From positions 62,001-126,000 of the forward strand of contig NZ_LLXV01000013.1 of NCBI RefSeq assembly GCF_001431665.1: a stretch of 64,000 nt of DNA, in the 5' to 3' direction. This document shows positions 26,534 to 34,393 of this stretch, in pieces (the stretch's first letter is position 1; each line of letters starts with the position of its first letter). The translations under genes and the position numbers were made by a program. The stretch is from Stenotrophomonas beteli (lineage in GTDB: Bacteria; Pseudomonadota; Gammaproteobacteria; Xanthomonadales; Xanthomonadaceae). A model generated the notes under the pieces. The model worked only from the letters and a program-made list of their open reading frames with translations. It made no database searches and was not told the origin of the DNA.

Positions 26534-27879
26534 CAGCGGTCGTAGGTCATGCGCTGGCCGGCGGGCTCGCCCACCAGTTTGCTGCCGTCCCACACCAGCT
26601 GGCCGTTGACCCAGGTGGAGGCCACGCGCGAACGGAAGGTGGTGCCTTCAAACGGCGACCAGCCGCACTTGGACAGCACGTCCTCGCGCTTGACGGTGAA
26701 CGGCACGTCCTCGACCAGCACCAGGTCGGCGAAGTAGCCCTCGCGCAGGAAGCCGCGTTCTTCCACGTCGAACAGCTGCGCCGGCGCATGTGCGAACTTC
26801 TGCACCACCTGCTCGCGGGTCAGCTTGCCTTCGTGCACGCGCTCCAGCGCGGCCACCAGCGCGTACTGCACCAGCGGCAGGCCGGAGGGCGCCTGCGCGT
26901 AGGGCTTCTGCTTCTCCTCCCAGGTGTGCGGCGCGTGGTCGGTAGCCAGCACGTCCAGCACGTCGTCGGCCAGCGCAGCGGTGATCGCCTCGCGGTCGGA
27001 CACTTCCTTGATGGCCGGGTTGCACTTGATCAGGTTGCCCTTGGTCGCATAGTCCGGGCGCGCGAAGTGCAGGAAGTGCACGCAGGTTTCAGCGGTGATC
27101 TGCTTGCGGCTGCCATCGGCGCGGATCAGCGGGCCCTTCTCGAACAGCGCCAGTTCATCGGCGGTGGAGATGTGCAGCACGTGCAGGCGGGTGCCGTGCT
27201 TGCGCGCCAGCGACATCGCCAGGCGGGTCGACTTGATGCAGGCCTCGCGTGAGCGGATGTCCGGGTGCATGTCCGGGGTCAGTGCGTCGCCGTATTTTTC
27301 CTGGAAGGCCTTCAGGTTGGCATCGATCATCGGCGTGTCTTCGCAGTGCGTGATGATCGGGGTCGGGCATTCGCGGAAAATGGCGTCCAGCGTGTCCGGG
27401 TCGTCCACCAGCATGTTGCCGGTGGACGCGCCCATGAACACCTTCACGCCCGGCGCCTTCTTCGGGTCCAGCGCGCGGATCGCCTCCAGGTTGTCATTGC
27501 TGGCGCCATGGTAGAAGCCGTAGTTGGCCCAGGCGCGGCCGCGCGCCAGTTCGTACTTGGCTTCCAGGATGGTCGAATCCAGCGTCGGCGGGTTGGTGTT
27601 GGGCATGTCCATGAAGCTGGTCAGGCCCCCGGCCACGGCGGCGGCCGACTCGCTGGCAATGTCGCCCTTGTGGGTCAGGCCCGGTTCGCGGAAGTGCACC
27701 TGGTCATCGATCATGCCGGGCAGCAGCCAGCGCCCGGCCGCGTCCACCACCTGCTCGCCGTCGCGCGGCGCCAGCCCGTTGCCGATCTGCGCGATGCGGC
27801 CGTTCTCGATGCGCAGGTCGCCGTCGAAGGTGCGGCCTTCGTTGACCATGCGGGCATTGGTGATGAGGGTGGAGGACAT
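26533..27879 (-). CDS. pyrC: Dihydroorotase
   Basis: Dihydroorotase closes carbamoyl-aspartate to dihydroorotate in pyrimidine synthesis. The 448-residue amidohydrolase has DDQVHFREPG (about residues 55-64), the lysine that is carboxylated in the family in GVKVFMGASTGNM, ITHCEDTPM, VLHISTADE and ATDHAPHTWEEK. The length fits the long (class I type) dihydroorotases; allantoinase is the main alternative. The ATG at 27879 has a ribosome site, and the stretch upstream is yidD. Order on the minus strand is yidD, pyrC, M23 gene, with almost no gaps. Confidence 0.9.
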   Translation of the reverse strand: MSSTLITNARMVNEGRTFDGDLRIENGRIAQIGNGLAPRDGEQVVDAAGRWLLPGMIDDQVHFREPGLTHKGDIASESAAAVAGGLTSFMDMPNTNPPTLDSTILEAKYELARGRAWANYGFYHGASNDNLEAIRALDPKKAPGVKVFMGASTGNMLVDDPDTLDAIFRECPTPIITHCEDTPMIDANLKAFQEKYGDALTPDMHPDIRSREACIKSTRLAMSLARKHGTRLHVLHISTADELALFEKGPLIRADGSRKQITAETCVHFLHFARPDYATKGNLIKCNPAIKEVSDREAITAALADDVLDVLATDHAPHTWEEKQKPYAQAPSGLPLVQYALVAALERVHEGKLTREQVVQKFAHAPAQLFDVEERGFLREGYFADLVLVEDVPFTVKREDVLSKCGWSPFEGTTFRSRVASTWVNGQLVWDGSKLVGEPAGQRMTYDR

Positions 27880-27880
27880 G

Positions 27881-28135
27881 TCAGTGTTTTCCTGTGCAAC
27901 GGCAAGAGGGGGCGTTGGGGGACTCGGGCACGGGGTCGAAGCCGCCGGGATGGAACGGGTGGCAGCGGCCCAGCCTGCGCGCAGCCAGCCAGCTGCCGCG
28001 CAGCGGGCCGTGCCGCGAGATGGCTTCCATCGCGTATTCAGAACAGCTCGGCAGGAAACGGCAGCGTGGCCCCAGCAGGGGGCTGATGAAGCGCTTGTAG
28101 AAGCGCAGCAGGGCAATGAGCAGGCGCGAGATCAC
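27881..28135 (-). CDS. yidD: Membrane protein insertion efficiency factor YidD
   Basis: YidD is a small inner-membrane-associated protein that assists insertion by YidC. The 84-residue product has the family signature [20 protein letters not shown] (residues 11-30) with CSEYAMEAI after it and [15 protein letters not shown] near the end. In most bacteria yidD sits between rnpA and yidC near the origin; here it leads a pyrC-M23 unit, with one base between its stop and the pyrC start. Confidence 0.93.
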   Translation of the reverse strand: MISRLLIALLRFYKRFISPLLGPRCRFLPSCSEYAMEAISRHGPLRGSWLAARRLGRCHPFHPGGFDPVPESPNAPSCRCTGKH

Positions 28136-28333
28136 CCAGTCATCTTATGCCAGTTGGCATGAAGGCCGCATTTGTGCAGGATGGGCTGTTGGTCGCATGT
28201 CGCCGATGGCCTGCGACCGCTGTCGGCGCCGCTGGGTGCCGGCCAGGTTCCGTACCGCGCAAGGCGGTCCGTGTTCGTCGGACCGCGCTTTGGGTGCCTT
28301 GGCTCCAGGACTGAATGGAGCAGGGTGCCGAGG

Positions 28334-28362
28334 TTGCTGCTGCGGGTCGGGTAGGCTATAAA
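28334..28362 (+). promoter_or_regulatory. Predicted dksA promoter
   Basis: TTGCTG (28334-28339), a 17-base spacer, and TATAAA (28357-28362) form a good sigma70 promoter. It would start transcription near 28369, about 38 bases before the dksA start codon. The discriminator region that follows is GC-rich (GGCCCGC), as in stringently controlled promoters. Confidence 0.6.
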
Positions 28363-28406
28363 GGCCCGCTTTCCCGGGCCCCGGGGAATCCAAGGAAGAG
28401 CGTTTC

Positions 28407-29636
28407 GTGGCTGCTAAAAAAACTGCAAAGAAGGCCGCAACGGCCGCCAAGAAAACCGCCAAGCCTGTTGTGAAGAAGTTGGCGGCAAAGCCCGTTGCCA
28501 AGAAGCCGGCCAGCAAGGCGGCGACCAAGGCAGCGTCCTCGCAACCGGCGGCCAGGAAGGCCACCGCAAAGAAAACGCCGGTCAAGGCAACCAAGCCGGT
28601 GGCGAAGAAAGCCGCCGCGCCCGCCAAGGCCAAGCCTGCCGCCGCCAGCAAGAAGGCGCCGGTGGTCAAGAAGGCTGCCAGCAAGGTCGCGCCGGCAAAG
28701 AAGGCCGCCGCCAAGCCGGTGGCGAAGAAGGCAGCAGCCAAGCCGGCGCCGAAGGCGGTGGTGAAGAAAGCCGCGGCCAAGCCGGTCGCCAAGCCGGCGG
28801 CGAAGAAGGTCGCCGCGGCCAAACCGGCCGCCACGCCTGCTGCTGTAAAGAACGTTGCCAAGAATGTCGCCGTACCGGCTGCCAAGCCGGCCCCGGCTCC
28901 CGTAGTGAAGTCCGCACCGAAGCCTGCTGCCAAGCCGGCTCCGGCCAAGCCTGTCCCGGCCAAGACCGTGGCAGCGGCAGCAGCCCAACCGGCTCCCAAG
29001 CCGGTCCCGGCCGCCGCTTCTGCTGCATCCAAGGCCCCGCAATCCAAGAATCCCGTGCCCGTTTCGAAATCGCCTGCCAAAACCGCCGTGAAATCCGATT
29101 CCGCCCCGAAGACCGTGTCGCGCCCTGTCGGCAAGGTCGCCGTCGCTGTCGCCGCCCGCTCGGCGGCACCGGCCCCGCGCAGCAAGTACAAGGTGGTCGA
29201 GTACAAGACCGACGAGGCCACCGGCCGCCCGATCCTGCCGGCCGGCTACAAGCCGTCCTCGGAAGAGGAATACATGAGCTCGCTGCAGCAGGAGTACTTC
29301 CGCCAGCGGCTGCAGAACTGGCGCGCCGATCTGGTGGAAGAGTCCAAGCAGACCATCGAGAACCTGCGCGAGGAAGTGCGTGACATCGGCGACGAAGCCG
29401 AGCGTGCGACCCGCGAGACCGAGAACTCGCTGGAACTGCGTACCCGCGACCGCTACCGCAAGCTGATCGGCAAGATCGACAGCACCCTGAAGCGCCTGGA
29501 AGCGGGCGACTACGGTTACTGCGTCGACACCGGCGAAGAAATCGGCCTGGAGCGCCTGGAAGCGCGCCTCACCGCTGAACGCACCATCGACGCCCAGGAG
29601 CGTTGGGAGCACCTGCAGAAGCAGCAGGGCGACTGA
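28407..29636 (+). CDS. dksA: DksA-family RNA polymerase regulator with Lys/Ala/Pro-rich N-terminal extension
   Basis: DksA binds the RNA polymerase secondary channel and with ppGpp resets transcription in the stringent response. The 409-residue protein is much longer than the usual 150. Residues 1 to about 255 are a Lys/Ala/Pro repeat resembling histone H1 or AlgP tails (units like KPVAKKAA). The DksA domain (about 265-409) keeps the coiled coil with a tip reading DEAERA in place of DxxDxA. The zinc-finger region reads CVDTGEEIG...TIDAQ, so only Cys372 of the four classical cysteines remains. The start is GTG 28407 with AAGGAAGAG upstream. A terminator follows. Confidence 0.93.
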   Translation: MAAKKTAKKAATAAKKTAKPVVKKLAAKPVAKKPASKAATKAASSQPAARKATAKKTPVKATKPVAKKAAAPAKAKPAAASKKAPVVKKAASKVAPAKKAAAKPVAKKAAAKPAPKAVVKKAAAKPVAKPAAKKVAAAKPAATPAAVKNVAKNVAVPAAKPAPAPVVKSAPKPAAKPAPAKPVPAKTVAAAAAQPAPKPVPAAASAASKAPQSKNPVPVSKSPAKTAVKSDSAPKTVSRPVGKVAVAVAARSAAPAPRSKYKVVEYKTDEATGRPILPAGYKPSSEEEYMSSLQQEYFRQRLQNWRADLVEESKQTIENLREEVRDIGDEAERATRETENSLELRTRDRYRKLIGKIDSTLKRLEAGDYGYCVDTGEEIGLERLEARLTAERTIDAQERWEHLQKQQGD

Positions 29637-29662
29637 TTCCAGTTCGTTGTCTGCTCATGCGA

Positions 29663-29689
29663 AAAACCCGGCCTCGGCCGGGTTTTTTG
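29663..29689 (+). terminator. Terminator of dksA
   Basis: AAAAACCCGGC, loop CTC, GGCCGGGTTTTTT: a strong stem with a T-run beginning 27 bases after the stop codon; the A-run also makes it usable from the minus strand. Confidence 0.9.
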
Positions 29690-29737
29690 TTGGGTTCGAG
29701 TTGGCTGTGTAGAGCAGCGCCTTCCGGGTATCGGATG

Positions 29738-29843
29738 GAGCCTGCGGGTGGGTCCGGGCGGGACACGCTGCAAGTACATCCCTGTAAGCTCGGCCGCGGC
29801 ATCCATGCCGCGGACGGTCCTGCCCGGACCCACCCGCAGGCTC
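29738..29843. repeat. 27-bp inverted repeat with conserved centre
   Basis: Bases 29738-29764 pair with 29817-29843 with one mismatch that is a G-U pair in RNA. The 52-base centre begins ACGCTGCAAGTAC and contains GTAAGCTCGGCCG and a hairpin CGCGGCATCCATGCCGCG. The same central motifs occur inside the 546-806 repeat, which has different arms. Confidence 0.8.
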
Positions 29844-29871
29844 TCGACGGTTTCCTGCGTGCGCGGCCGAT

Positions 29872-29896
29872 GTAGAGCCGAGCCCACGCTCGGCTC
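29872..29896 (+). repeat. SMAG-type repeat
   Basis: GTAG followed by AGCCGAGC-CCAC-GCTCGGCT: an 8-bp stem with the GTAG end. Confidence 0.7.
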
Positions 29897-29933
29897 AGGC
29901 CGACAGGAGCGGTCATGCGTGCGCTCGCGGCTG

Positions 29934-30120
29934 TTGAGTCCGCCTTGTAGCGAGCCGAGCACCGCAGGGGAATCAGGGGCGAAGAGGCGCCGCTGTTTGA
30001 GCGCAGCGAGTTCGGCGCCGTCCCCTGATTCACCGAGGCGCACAGGGCACCGGCGCGCAGCGCCGGCTCGCGGATGGCGGAGCGTTTCTTTGGTTGCTTT
30101 CTTTTCGCGAAAAGAAAGTG
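29934..30120 (-). repeat. Three-hairpin repeat element, copy 3
   Basis: On the minus strand the order is the same as in copies 1 and 2. Hairpin 1 is CTTTCTTTTCG/CGAAAAGAAAG (30097-30107, 30108-30118). Hairpin 2 is CCGGCGC/GCGCCGG (30050-30056, 30060-30066). Hairpin 3 pairs AATCAGGGG/CCCCTGATT (29971-29979, 30022-30030) and GGCGCCG/CGGCGCC (29986-29992, 30013-30019). It is a single copy, not an inverted pair. Confidence 0.8.
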
Positions 30121-30194
30121 ACAAGCCCAATCATCGAGGGAGAGCAACGGCCCCAGCCAAACGCCCGGCGCCGCCGAATCCGCTGCTAGCAGCG

Positions 30195-31442
30195 TCACTG
30201 CAGGTCGCGAAGATTCAATTTCCGCAACGTCGGGTTCTTCCACGCGGTGATCCCGGCCACGCTCAGCACCGCGAAGCCACCCAGCACCACCGCGGGTACC
30301 AGGCCGAGCAGCTTCGCCATCGTGCCGGCATAGAACGCGCCCAGCTCGTTGGACGAACTGATGAAGATGCCGTTGATCGACGATACCCGGCCGCGCATTT
30401 CTTCCGGCGTGGCCAGCTGCAGGATGGTCGAGCGGATCACCACCGAGACGCCATCGAAGGCCCCATAGAACAGCAGGATCAGTGCCGACAGCCAGAAGTG
30501 CTGCGACAGCCCGAAGCCGATCACGCACAGGCCGAACCCCGCCACCGCGAACAGCAGCACGCGGCCGGCATTGCGGTGCAGTGGGTGGCGGGCCAGCCAC
30601 AGGCCCACGCACACCGAACCCAGCGCTGGCATCGCGCGCAGGATGCCCAGTCCCTCCGGACCGTGGTGCAGGATCTCGTGCAGGAATGCGGGCAGCATCG
30701 CCACCACGCCGCCCAGCAGCACCGAGAACATGTCCAGCGCCATCGCGCCGACCATGATCCGGTTGCCGACCACGAAGCGCGCGCCTTCGGCGATGCTCTT
30801 GAAGATCGGCGCGGCCGGACCGGTGTGCACCGGTTCTTCCACTTTCAGCGTGGCCAGGCAGGCCGTCGCCACCAGCGCGAAGGCGGTCGCCACGGCATAG
30901 GACAGGCCCTTGCCGCCGAAGCCGACCAGCACGCCGCCCAGCGCCGGGCCGGCCACCATGCCGGCCTGGAACACCACGGCACCCAGTCCGGCGCCACGCG
31001 CGAACTGGTCGCGGGCCAGCACGCGGGCGAACAGCGCGTTGTAGATGGGCGAGAGGAACGCACGGACCATGCCGGTCAGGGCGATGGCCGCATAGATGGG
31101 CCACACGCCCTCGAACGGCAGCCAACCCGTCGCAACGCCGGTCAGCACCAGGGCGGTGGCGATCAGCCCGGAACAGGCGACCATGCCCAGCCGGCGGCGC
31201 GGCAGATGGTCGACCAGGTAGCCGGCGAACGGTGCCACGCAGAAGAACGGCAGCACCTCGGCCAGGCCGACCAGGCCCAGCGAGAACGGATTGCGGGTGA
31301 CTTCGTAGATGTGCCAGCCGACGGTGACCGCAACCACCTGGTAGGACAGCATCGCGAAGATGCGGTAGGCCAGCAGCTTGGCGAAACCGGGCCGGGACAG
31401 CAGGCCCAGCGCGGTGTCTTCGGCTGTGGCAGGCCCGCTCAC
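30195..31442 (-). CDS. MFS transporter (EntS-like)
   Basis: The 415-residue protein has about twelve hydrophobic segments and resembles the MFS_3/EntS group of proton-driven exporters. Visible features include LPRRRLG in the loop after helix 2 and ATPEEMRGRVSSINGIF in the second half, which is typical of this group. It starts at GTG 31442, overlapping the sufE stop by four bases (GTGA), so it is translationally coupled to sufE. The substrate cannot be read from the sequence; EntS itself exports enterobactin. Confidence 0.8.
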   Translation of the reverse strand: MSGPATAEDTALGLLSRPGFAKLLAYRIFAMLSYQVVAVTVGWHIYEVTRNPFSLGLVGLAEVLPFFCVAPFAGYLVDHLPRRRLGMVACSGLIATALVLTGVATGWLPFEGVWPIYAAIALTGMVRAFLSPIYNALFARVLARDQFARGAGLGAVVFQAGMVAGPALGGVLVGFGGKGLSYAVATAFALVATACLATLKVEEPVHTGPAAPIFKSIAEGARFVVGNRIMVGAMALDMFSVLLGGVVAMLPAFLHEILHHGPEGLGILRAMPALGSVCVGLWLARHPLHRNAGRVLLFAVAGFGLCVIGFGLSQHFWLSALILLFYGAFDGVSVVIRSTILQLATPEEMRGRVSSINGIFISSSNELGAFYAGTMAKLLGLVPAVVLGGFAVLSVAGITAWKNPTLRKLNLRDLQ

Positions 31443-31891
31443 GACGGGTCGCGCTGCAGCTGGGCCTGCGCGGTCTCGCGGATGAAGGCCAGCATCGCCG
31501 CCACGCCGTTGCTGCGGGTGGGGGAGAGGTGACGGGCCAGGCCGATGTCCTGGATGTAGCTGGGCTCGGTGTCCAGGATTTCCTGTGCCGAGCGCCCGGA
31601 GTACACGCGCAGGGCCAGGAAGATCAGGCCGGAAACGATGGCCGAATCACTGATGGCATGGAAGCGCAGCGACTGCGCGTTGCCTTCCGGCACGATCCAG
31701 ACCATCGACTGGCAGCCGAGCAGGCGGTGCTCTTCGGTCTTCCATTCGTCCGGGAAGGCGGGCAGCTTGCGGCCGAGGTCGATCAGGTACTGGTAGCGCT
31801 CGGACCAGTCGCCGAAGAAGCCGAATTCCTCGGCGATGGCGGCCTGGGCCTCGGCGGCGGTGGGTTCAAGCGGGAACGGGGAGTCGATCAC
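31439..31891 (-). CDS. sufE: SufE family sulfur acceptor
   Basis: SufE-type proteins take persulfide sulfur from a cysteine desulfurase (SufS or CsdA) for Fe-S cluster assembly. The 150-residue protein has the active cysteine in LLGCQSMVWIV (about residue 59) and the segments RYQYLIDLGRKLP and LTxxRSNG-like SPTRSNGVAAML. No suf operon is adjacent, which is common for a stand-alone SufE/CsdE. It lies between cysS and the MFS gene on the same strand. Confidence 0.9.
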   Translation of the reverse strand: MIDSPFPLEPTAAEAQAAIAEEFGFFGDWSERYQYLIDLGRKLPAFPDEWKTEEHRLLGCQSMVWIVPEGNAQSLRFHAISDSAIVSGLIFLALRVYSGRSAQEILDTEPSYIQDIGLARHLSPTRSNGVAAMLAFIRETAQAQLQRDPS

Positions 31892-31945
31892 AGCAGTCTC
31901 TACAGTGGGGGCGTGGCCGGCGGACCGGCCACGGGGCAGGGCGGG

Positions 31946-33322
31946 TCAGCCGCGCTTGCGCGACCAGCGCACGCCCTGCGGGGTGTCGTCCAGCACGATA
32001 CCTTCGGCCGCCAGCTGGTCGCGGATGGCGTCGGCACGAGCGAAGTCGCGCGCCTTCTTGGCCGCGCCGCGTTCGTCGATCAGGCCCTGGATGCGAGCAT
32101 CATCGCCGTCGTCGCCGGCCGTGGTACCGAACCACTGCGCCGGGTCGGCCTGCAGCAGGCCCAGCGCCAGGCCCGCGCCCAGCAGCTCGCCCTTCAGGCG
32201 CGCCTGCTCGGCCGGATCGGTGGCGCGGCGTGCATCGGCGGCGATGCGGGCCACTTCGGCCAGCGCCTGCGGGGTGTTCAGGTCGTCGTCCAGGGTCGCC
32301 TCGACGCTGGCCGGGATGACCGCCGTGGCCTCGATCGGCGCCAGTTCGCGCAGGGTGCCGTACAAGCGGTCCAGGGTGCGCACCGACTGCTCGATCAGGC
32401 CGTCGGTCCAGTCCAGCGGCTGCCGGTAATGGGCCGACAGCAGGGCCAGGCGCAGCGCTTCCGGTGGATGCTGGCGCACCAGGTCGTGCACGCGCTCTAT
32501 GTTGCCCAGCGACTTGCTCATCTTGGCGCCGCCGAAGTTGAGCATGCCGTTGTGCAGCCAGAAACGGGCGAAGATCCTGCCGCCGTGGGCGCATTCGCTC
32601 TGCGCGATCTCGTTCTCGTGGTGCGGGAACTGCAGGTCGACGCCGCCGGCGTGGATGTCGATGGTCTCGCCCAGGTGCGCGGCGGCCATCGCCGAGCACT
32701 CGATGTGCCAGCCCGGACGGCCACGGCCCCACGGCGATTCCCAGCCCGGCAGGTCGTCGGTGGACGGCTTCCACAGCACGAAGTCGCCCGGGTCGCGCTT
32801 GTACGGGGCGACATCGACGCGGGCGCCGGCCAGCATCTCTTCCGGATCGCGGCGCGAGAGCTTGCCGTAGCCTTCGAAGCTGGCCACCGCGAACAGCACG
32901 TGGCCTTCGGCGGCGTAAGCGTGGCCGTTGCCGATCAGCTGCTCGATCATGGTGATGATCTGCGGCATGTGCGCGGTCACTTCCGGCTCGATGTCCGGCG
33001 GCACCACGCCCAGCGCGGCCATGTCCTCGCGGTAGGCGGCGGCGAAGCGGTCGGTGATGGTGCTGATCGGCACGCCCTGTTCGCGCGCGGCCGTGTTGAT
33101 CTTGTCGTCCACGTCGGTGATGTTGCGGGCATAGCGCAGCGCGCCGAAACGGCGGCGCAGCAGATCGGCCAGCACCCCGAACACCACCGGGCCACGGGCG
33201 TTGCCGATGTGCACGTAGTTGTAGACCGTCGGCCCGCACACATACAGCGTCGGACAGGCCGGGTCGAGCGGGGTGAACGGTTCGAGCTGGCGAGTCAGGT
33301 TGTTGTGCAGGCGCAGGGTCAT
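31946..33322 (-). CDS. cysS: Cysteinyl-tRNA synthetase
   Basis: CysS charges tRNA(Cys). The 458-residue class I enzyme has the zinc ligand and HIGH motifs in [17 protein letters not shown] (about residues 27-43), [28 protein letters not shown] and KMSKSLGN (about 268-275). The ATG at 33322 ([12 protein letters not shown]) was chosen; an in-frame TTG at 33343 adds seven residues but has its purine-rich site too close. The gene precedes sufE, giving a small cysteine/sulfur neighbourhood. Confidence 0.96.
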   Translation of the reverse strand: MTLRLHNNLTRQLEPFTPLDPACPTLYVCGPTVYNYVHIGNARGPVVFGVLADLLRRRFGALRYARNITDVDDKINTAAREQGVPISTITDRFAAAYREDMAALGVVPPDIEPEVTAHMPQIITMIEQLIGNGHAYAAEGHVLFAVASFEGYGKLSRRDPEEMLAGARVDVAPYKRDPGDFVLWKPSTDDLPGWESPWGRGRPGWHIECSAMAAAHLGETIDIHAGGVDLQFPHHENEIAQSECAHGGRIFARFWLHNGMLNFGGAKMSKSLGNIERVHDLVRQHPPEALRLALLSAHYRQPLDWTDGLIEQSVRTLDRLYGTLRELAPIEATAVIPASVEATLDDDLNTPQALAEVARIAADARRATDPAEQARLKGELLGAGLALGLLQADPAQWFGTTAGDDGDDARIQGLIDERGAAKKARDFARADAIRDQLAAEGIVLDDTPQGVRWSRKRG

Positions 33323-33509
33323 GGGGCTGTGGCTGGGGGACAATCCTTCGATTTTAGAACGTGTCGACCCCCTTTGGGGCGCCCGCTGCCACCGGTGGAC
33401 GCCGCGCCCGGCCAGGGTGGGGTGGGCAGGAGCGGCGTGGACGGGTAATGTTCAGCCCCTTGTGCTCGTCACTGCCTACACTATTGCCGTGTCCTTGCTC
33501 CCGTCGCCA

Positions 33510-34073
33510 ATGAAATCCACCGCGTTGCTGACCCTGGCCTGCCTGTCGGCGCTGCCCGCCGTGGCCCTGGCGCAGGAGGCCGAGCCCCGCAACCGGGTGG
33601 TGATCGTGGAGAACGTGAAGTTCGACTATGCCCAGGTGCTGAACGTGGAGCCGGTGTTCCAGACCCTGCGCGCGACCCGTACCGAGGAGCATTGCGAGCC
33701 GGTATCGACCCGTACCCTGGCCCCGGTCAACGTCACCGGTGAAGAACCGGTGGAAGACAAGGGGCGGATCGGCCGTTTCTGGGACTCGGTGCGCTCGATG
33801 TTCAAGCGCAGCGACGAGGAGGTGACCGAAGAGGCCGCCGCCGAGAACCCCGCCCCGGCGCCGGCCAACAATGGGCCGATGCTGACCCGCGACTGCCGCA
33901 TCGTGCCGGTGGGGCGTGAATTCCGCCGCCCCATCGCCTATGACGTGGACTACGTCTACAAGGGCACGAAGTACCGCTCGCGGCTGCCTGAAGACCCTGG
34001 CAACCGGCTCAAGATCCGGGTTTCGATCACCCCGTGGGTCGGCCCCGAGCAGGGCACCGCCAGCAATCCCTGA
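33510..34073 (+). CDS. Exported protein with SlyB/2TM-like ends but no glycine zipper
   Basis: The 187-residue protein has a signal peptide (about 1-20, ending VALA). After it comes VKFDYAQVLNVEPVFQTLRA, and near the end a C...YDVDYVYKGTKYRSRLPEDPG...LKIRVSITP pattern. These two blocks flank a glycine-zipper membrane segment in many Xanthomonadaceae envelope proteins. Here the middle is an acidic, alanine-rich stretch instead, with no zipper. Two cysteines (about 59 and 128) could form a disulfide. Function is unknown. The ATG at 33510 gives the signal peptide. Confidence 0.65.
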   Translation: MKSTALLTLACLSALPAVALAQEAEPRNRVVIVENVKFDYAQVLNVEPVFQTLRATRTEEHCEPVSTRTLAPVNVTGEEPVEDKGRIGRFWDSVRSMFKRSDEEVTEEAAAENPAPAPANNGPMLTRDCRIVPVGREFRRPIAYDVDYVYKGTKYRSRLPEDPGNRLKIRVSITPWVGPEQGTASNP

Positions 34074-34091
34074 TTCCGGAACCGCTGCCCC

Positions 34092-34120
34092 TTGCGCCGG
34101 CTCCGGCCGCGTGCAAAGAT
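34092..34120 (+). promoter_or_regulatory. Possible promoter of the arg leader
   Basis: TTGCGC (34092-34097), a 17-base spacer and AAAGAT (34115-34120) would start transcription close to the leader ATG at 34129. The -10 match is moderate. Confidence 0.4.
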
Positions 34121-34128
34121 TGCCGGCC

Positions 34129-34230
34129 ATGAAGCTCACCGACTTCCAGCACGACAGCAGCGCAGCCCGACAGGCGTCGGGCATGACCTCGCGTGCGCGT
34201 CGACCGGAACCCCACATTCTCGCTGGGTAA
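34129..34230 (+). CDS. Candidate leader peptide of the arginine cluster
   Basis: This 33-codon ORF precedes the terminator before argF'. It contains four arginine codons, three of them clustered at codons 22, 24 and 25 (CGT, CGT, CGA) in the string SRARRPEP. Its last codons (GCT GGG T, 34222-34228) are complementary to the upstream arm of the terminator (ACCCAGC, 34261-34267). This is the build of a ribosome-mediated attenuator: stalling at arginine codons would free this segment to break the terminator. The ORF is directly visible; translation and regulation are inferred. A weak point is the lack of an obvious ribosome site, although a leaderless start is possible. Confidence 0.6.
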   Translation: MKLTDFQHDSSAARQASGMTSRARRPEPHILAG

Positions 34231-34286
34231 CCGGAGCTTTTTGCTGTTCGTCCGAAAAAAACCCAGCCCGCCGGCTGGGTTTTTTT
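34204..34286 (+). promoter_or_regulatory. Candidate arginine attenuator (competing RNA pairings)
   Basis: Terminator: a 14-bp perfect stem, 34255-34268 with 34273-34286, loop CGCC, ending in Ts. Antiterminator: GCTGGGT (34222-34228) with ACCCAGC (34261-34267), which excludes the terminator. Anti-antiterminator: CCGG/CCGG (34204-34207, 34231-34234) and CCC/GGG (34210-34212, 34225-34227). A ribosome halted at codons 22-25 would cover the first segment; a ribosome at the stop codon would cover the second. These pairings were found by reading and no folding energy was computed. Confidence 0.6.
34255..34286. terminator. Strong terminator between leader ORF and argF'
   Basis: AAAAAAACCCAGCC, loop CGCC, GGCTGGGTTTTTTT: a perfect stem with T-runs in both directions. 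It stands 108 bases before argF', inside what should be the leader of the operon. Confidence 0.9.
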
Positions 34287-34393
34287 GTTTCTGCGTTCTG
34301 AAAGCTGCAACTGCAACCTTTTCGATCCACCTTTGGTTCCTGCTTTTCCCGTCCACCGCGTCGAAAACCGGCGCCGCCATGCAAGGAAAAATG

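Larger units (their letters stand above)
29690..30194. other. Convergent gap with palindromic repeats
   Basis: No gene is visible between dksA and the MFS gene. The stretch holds a long-armed hairpin (29738-29843), a SMAG-type repeat (29872-29896) and copy 3 of the three-hairpin element (29934-30120). Confidence 0.8.
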
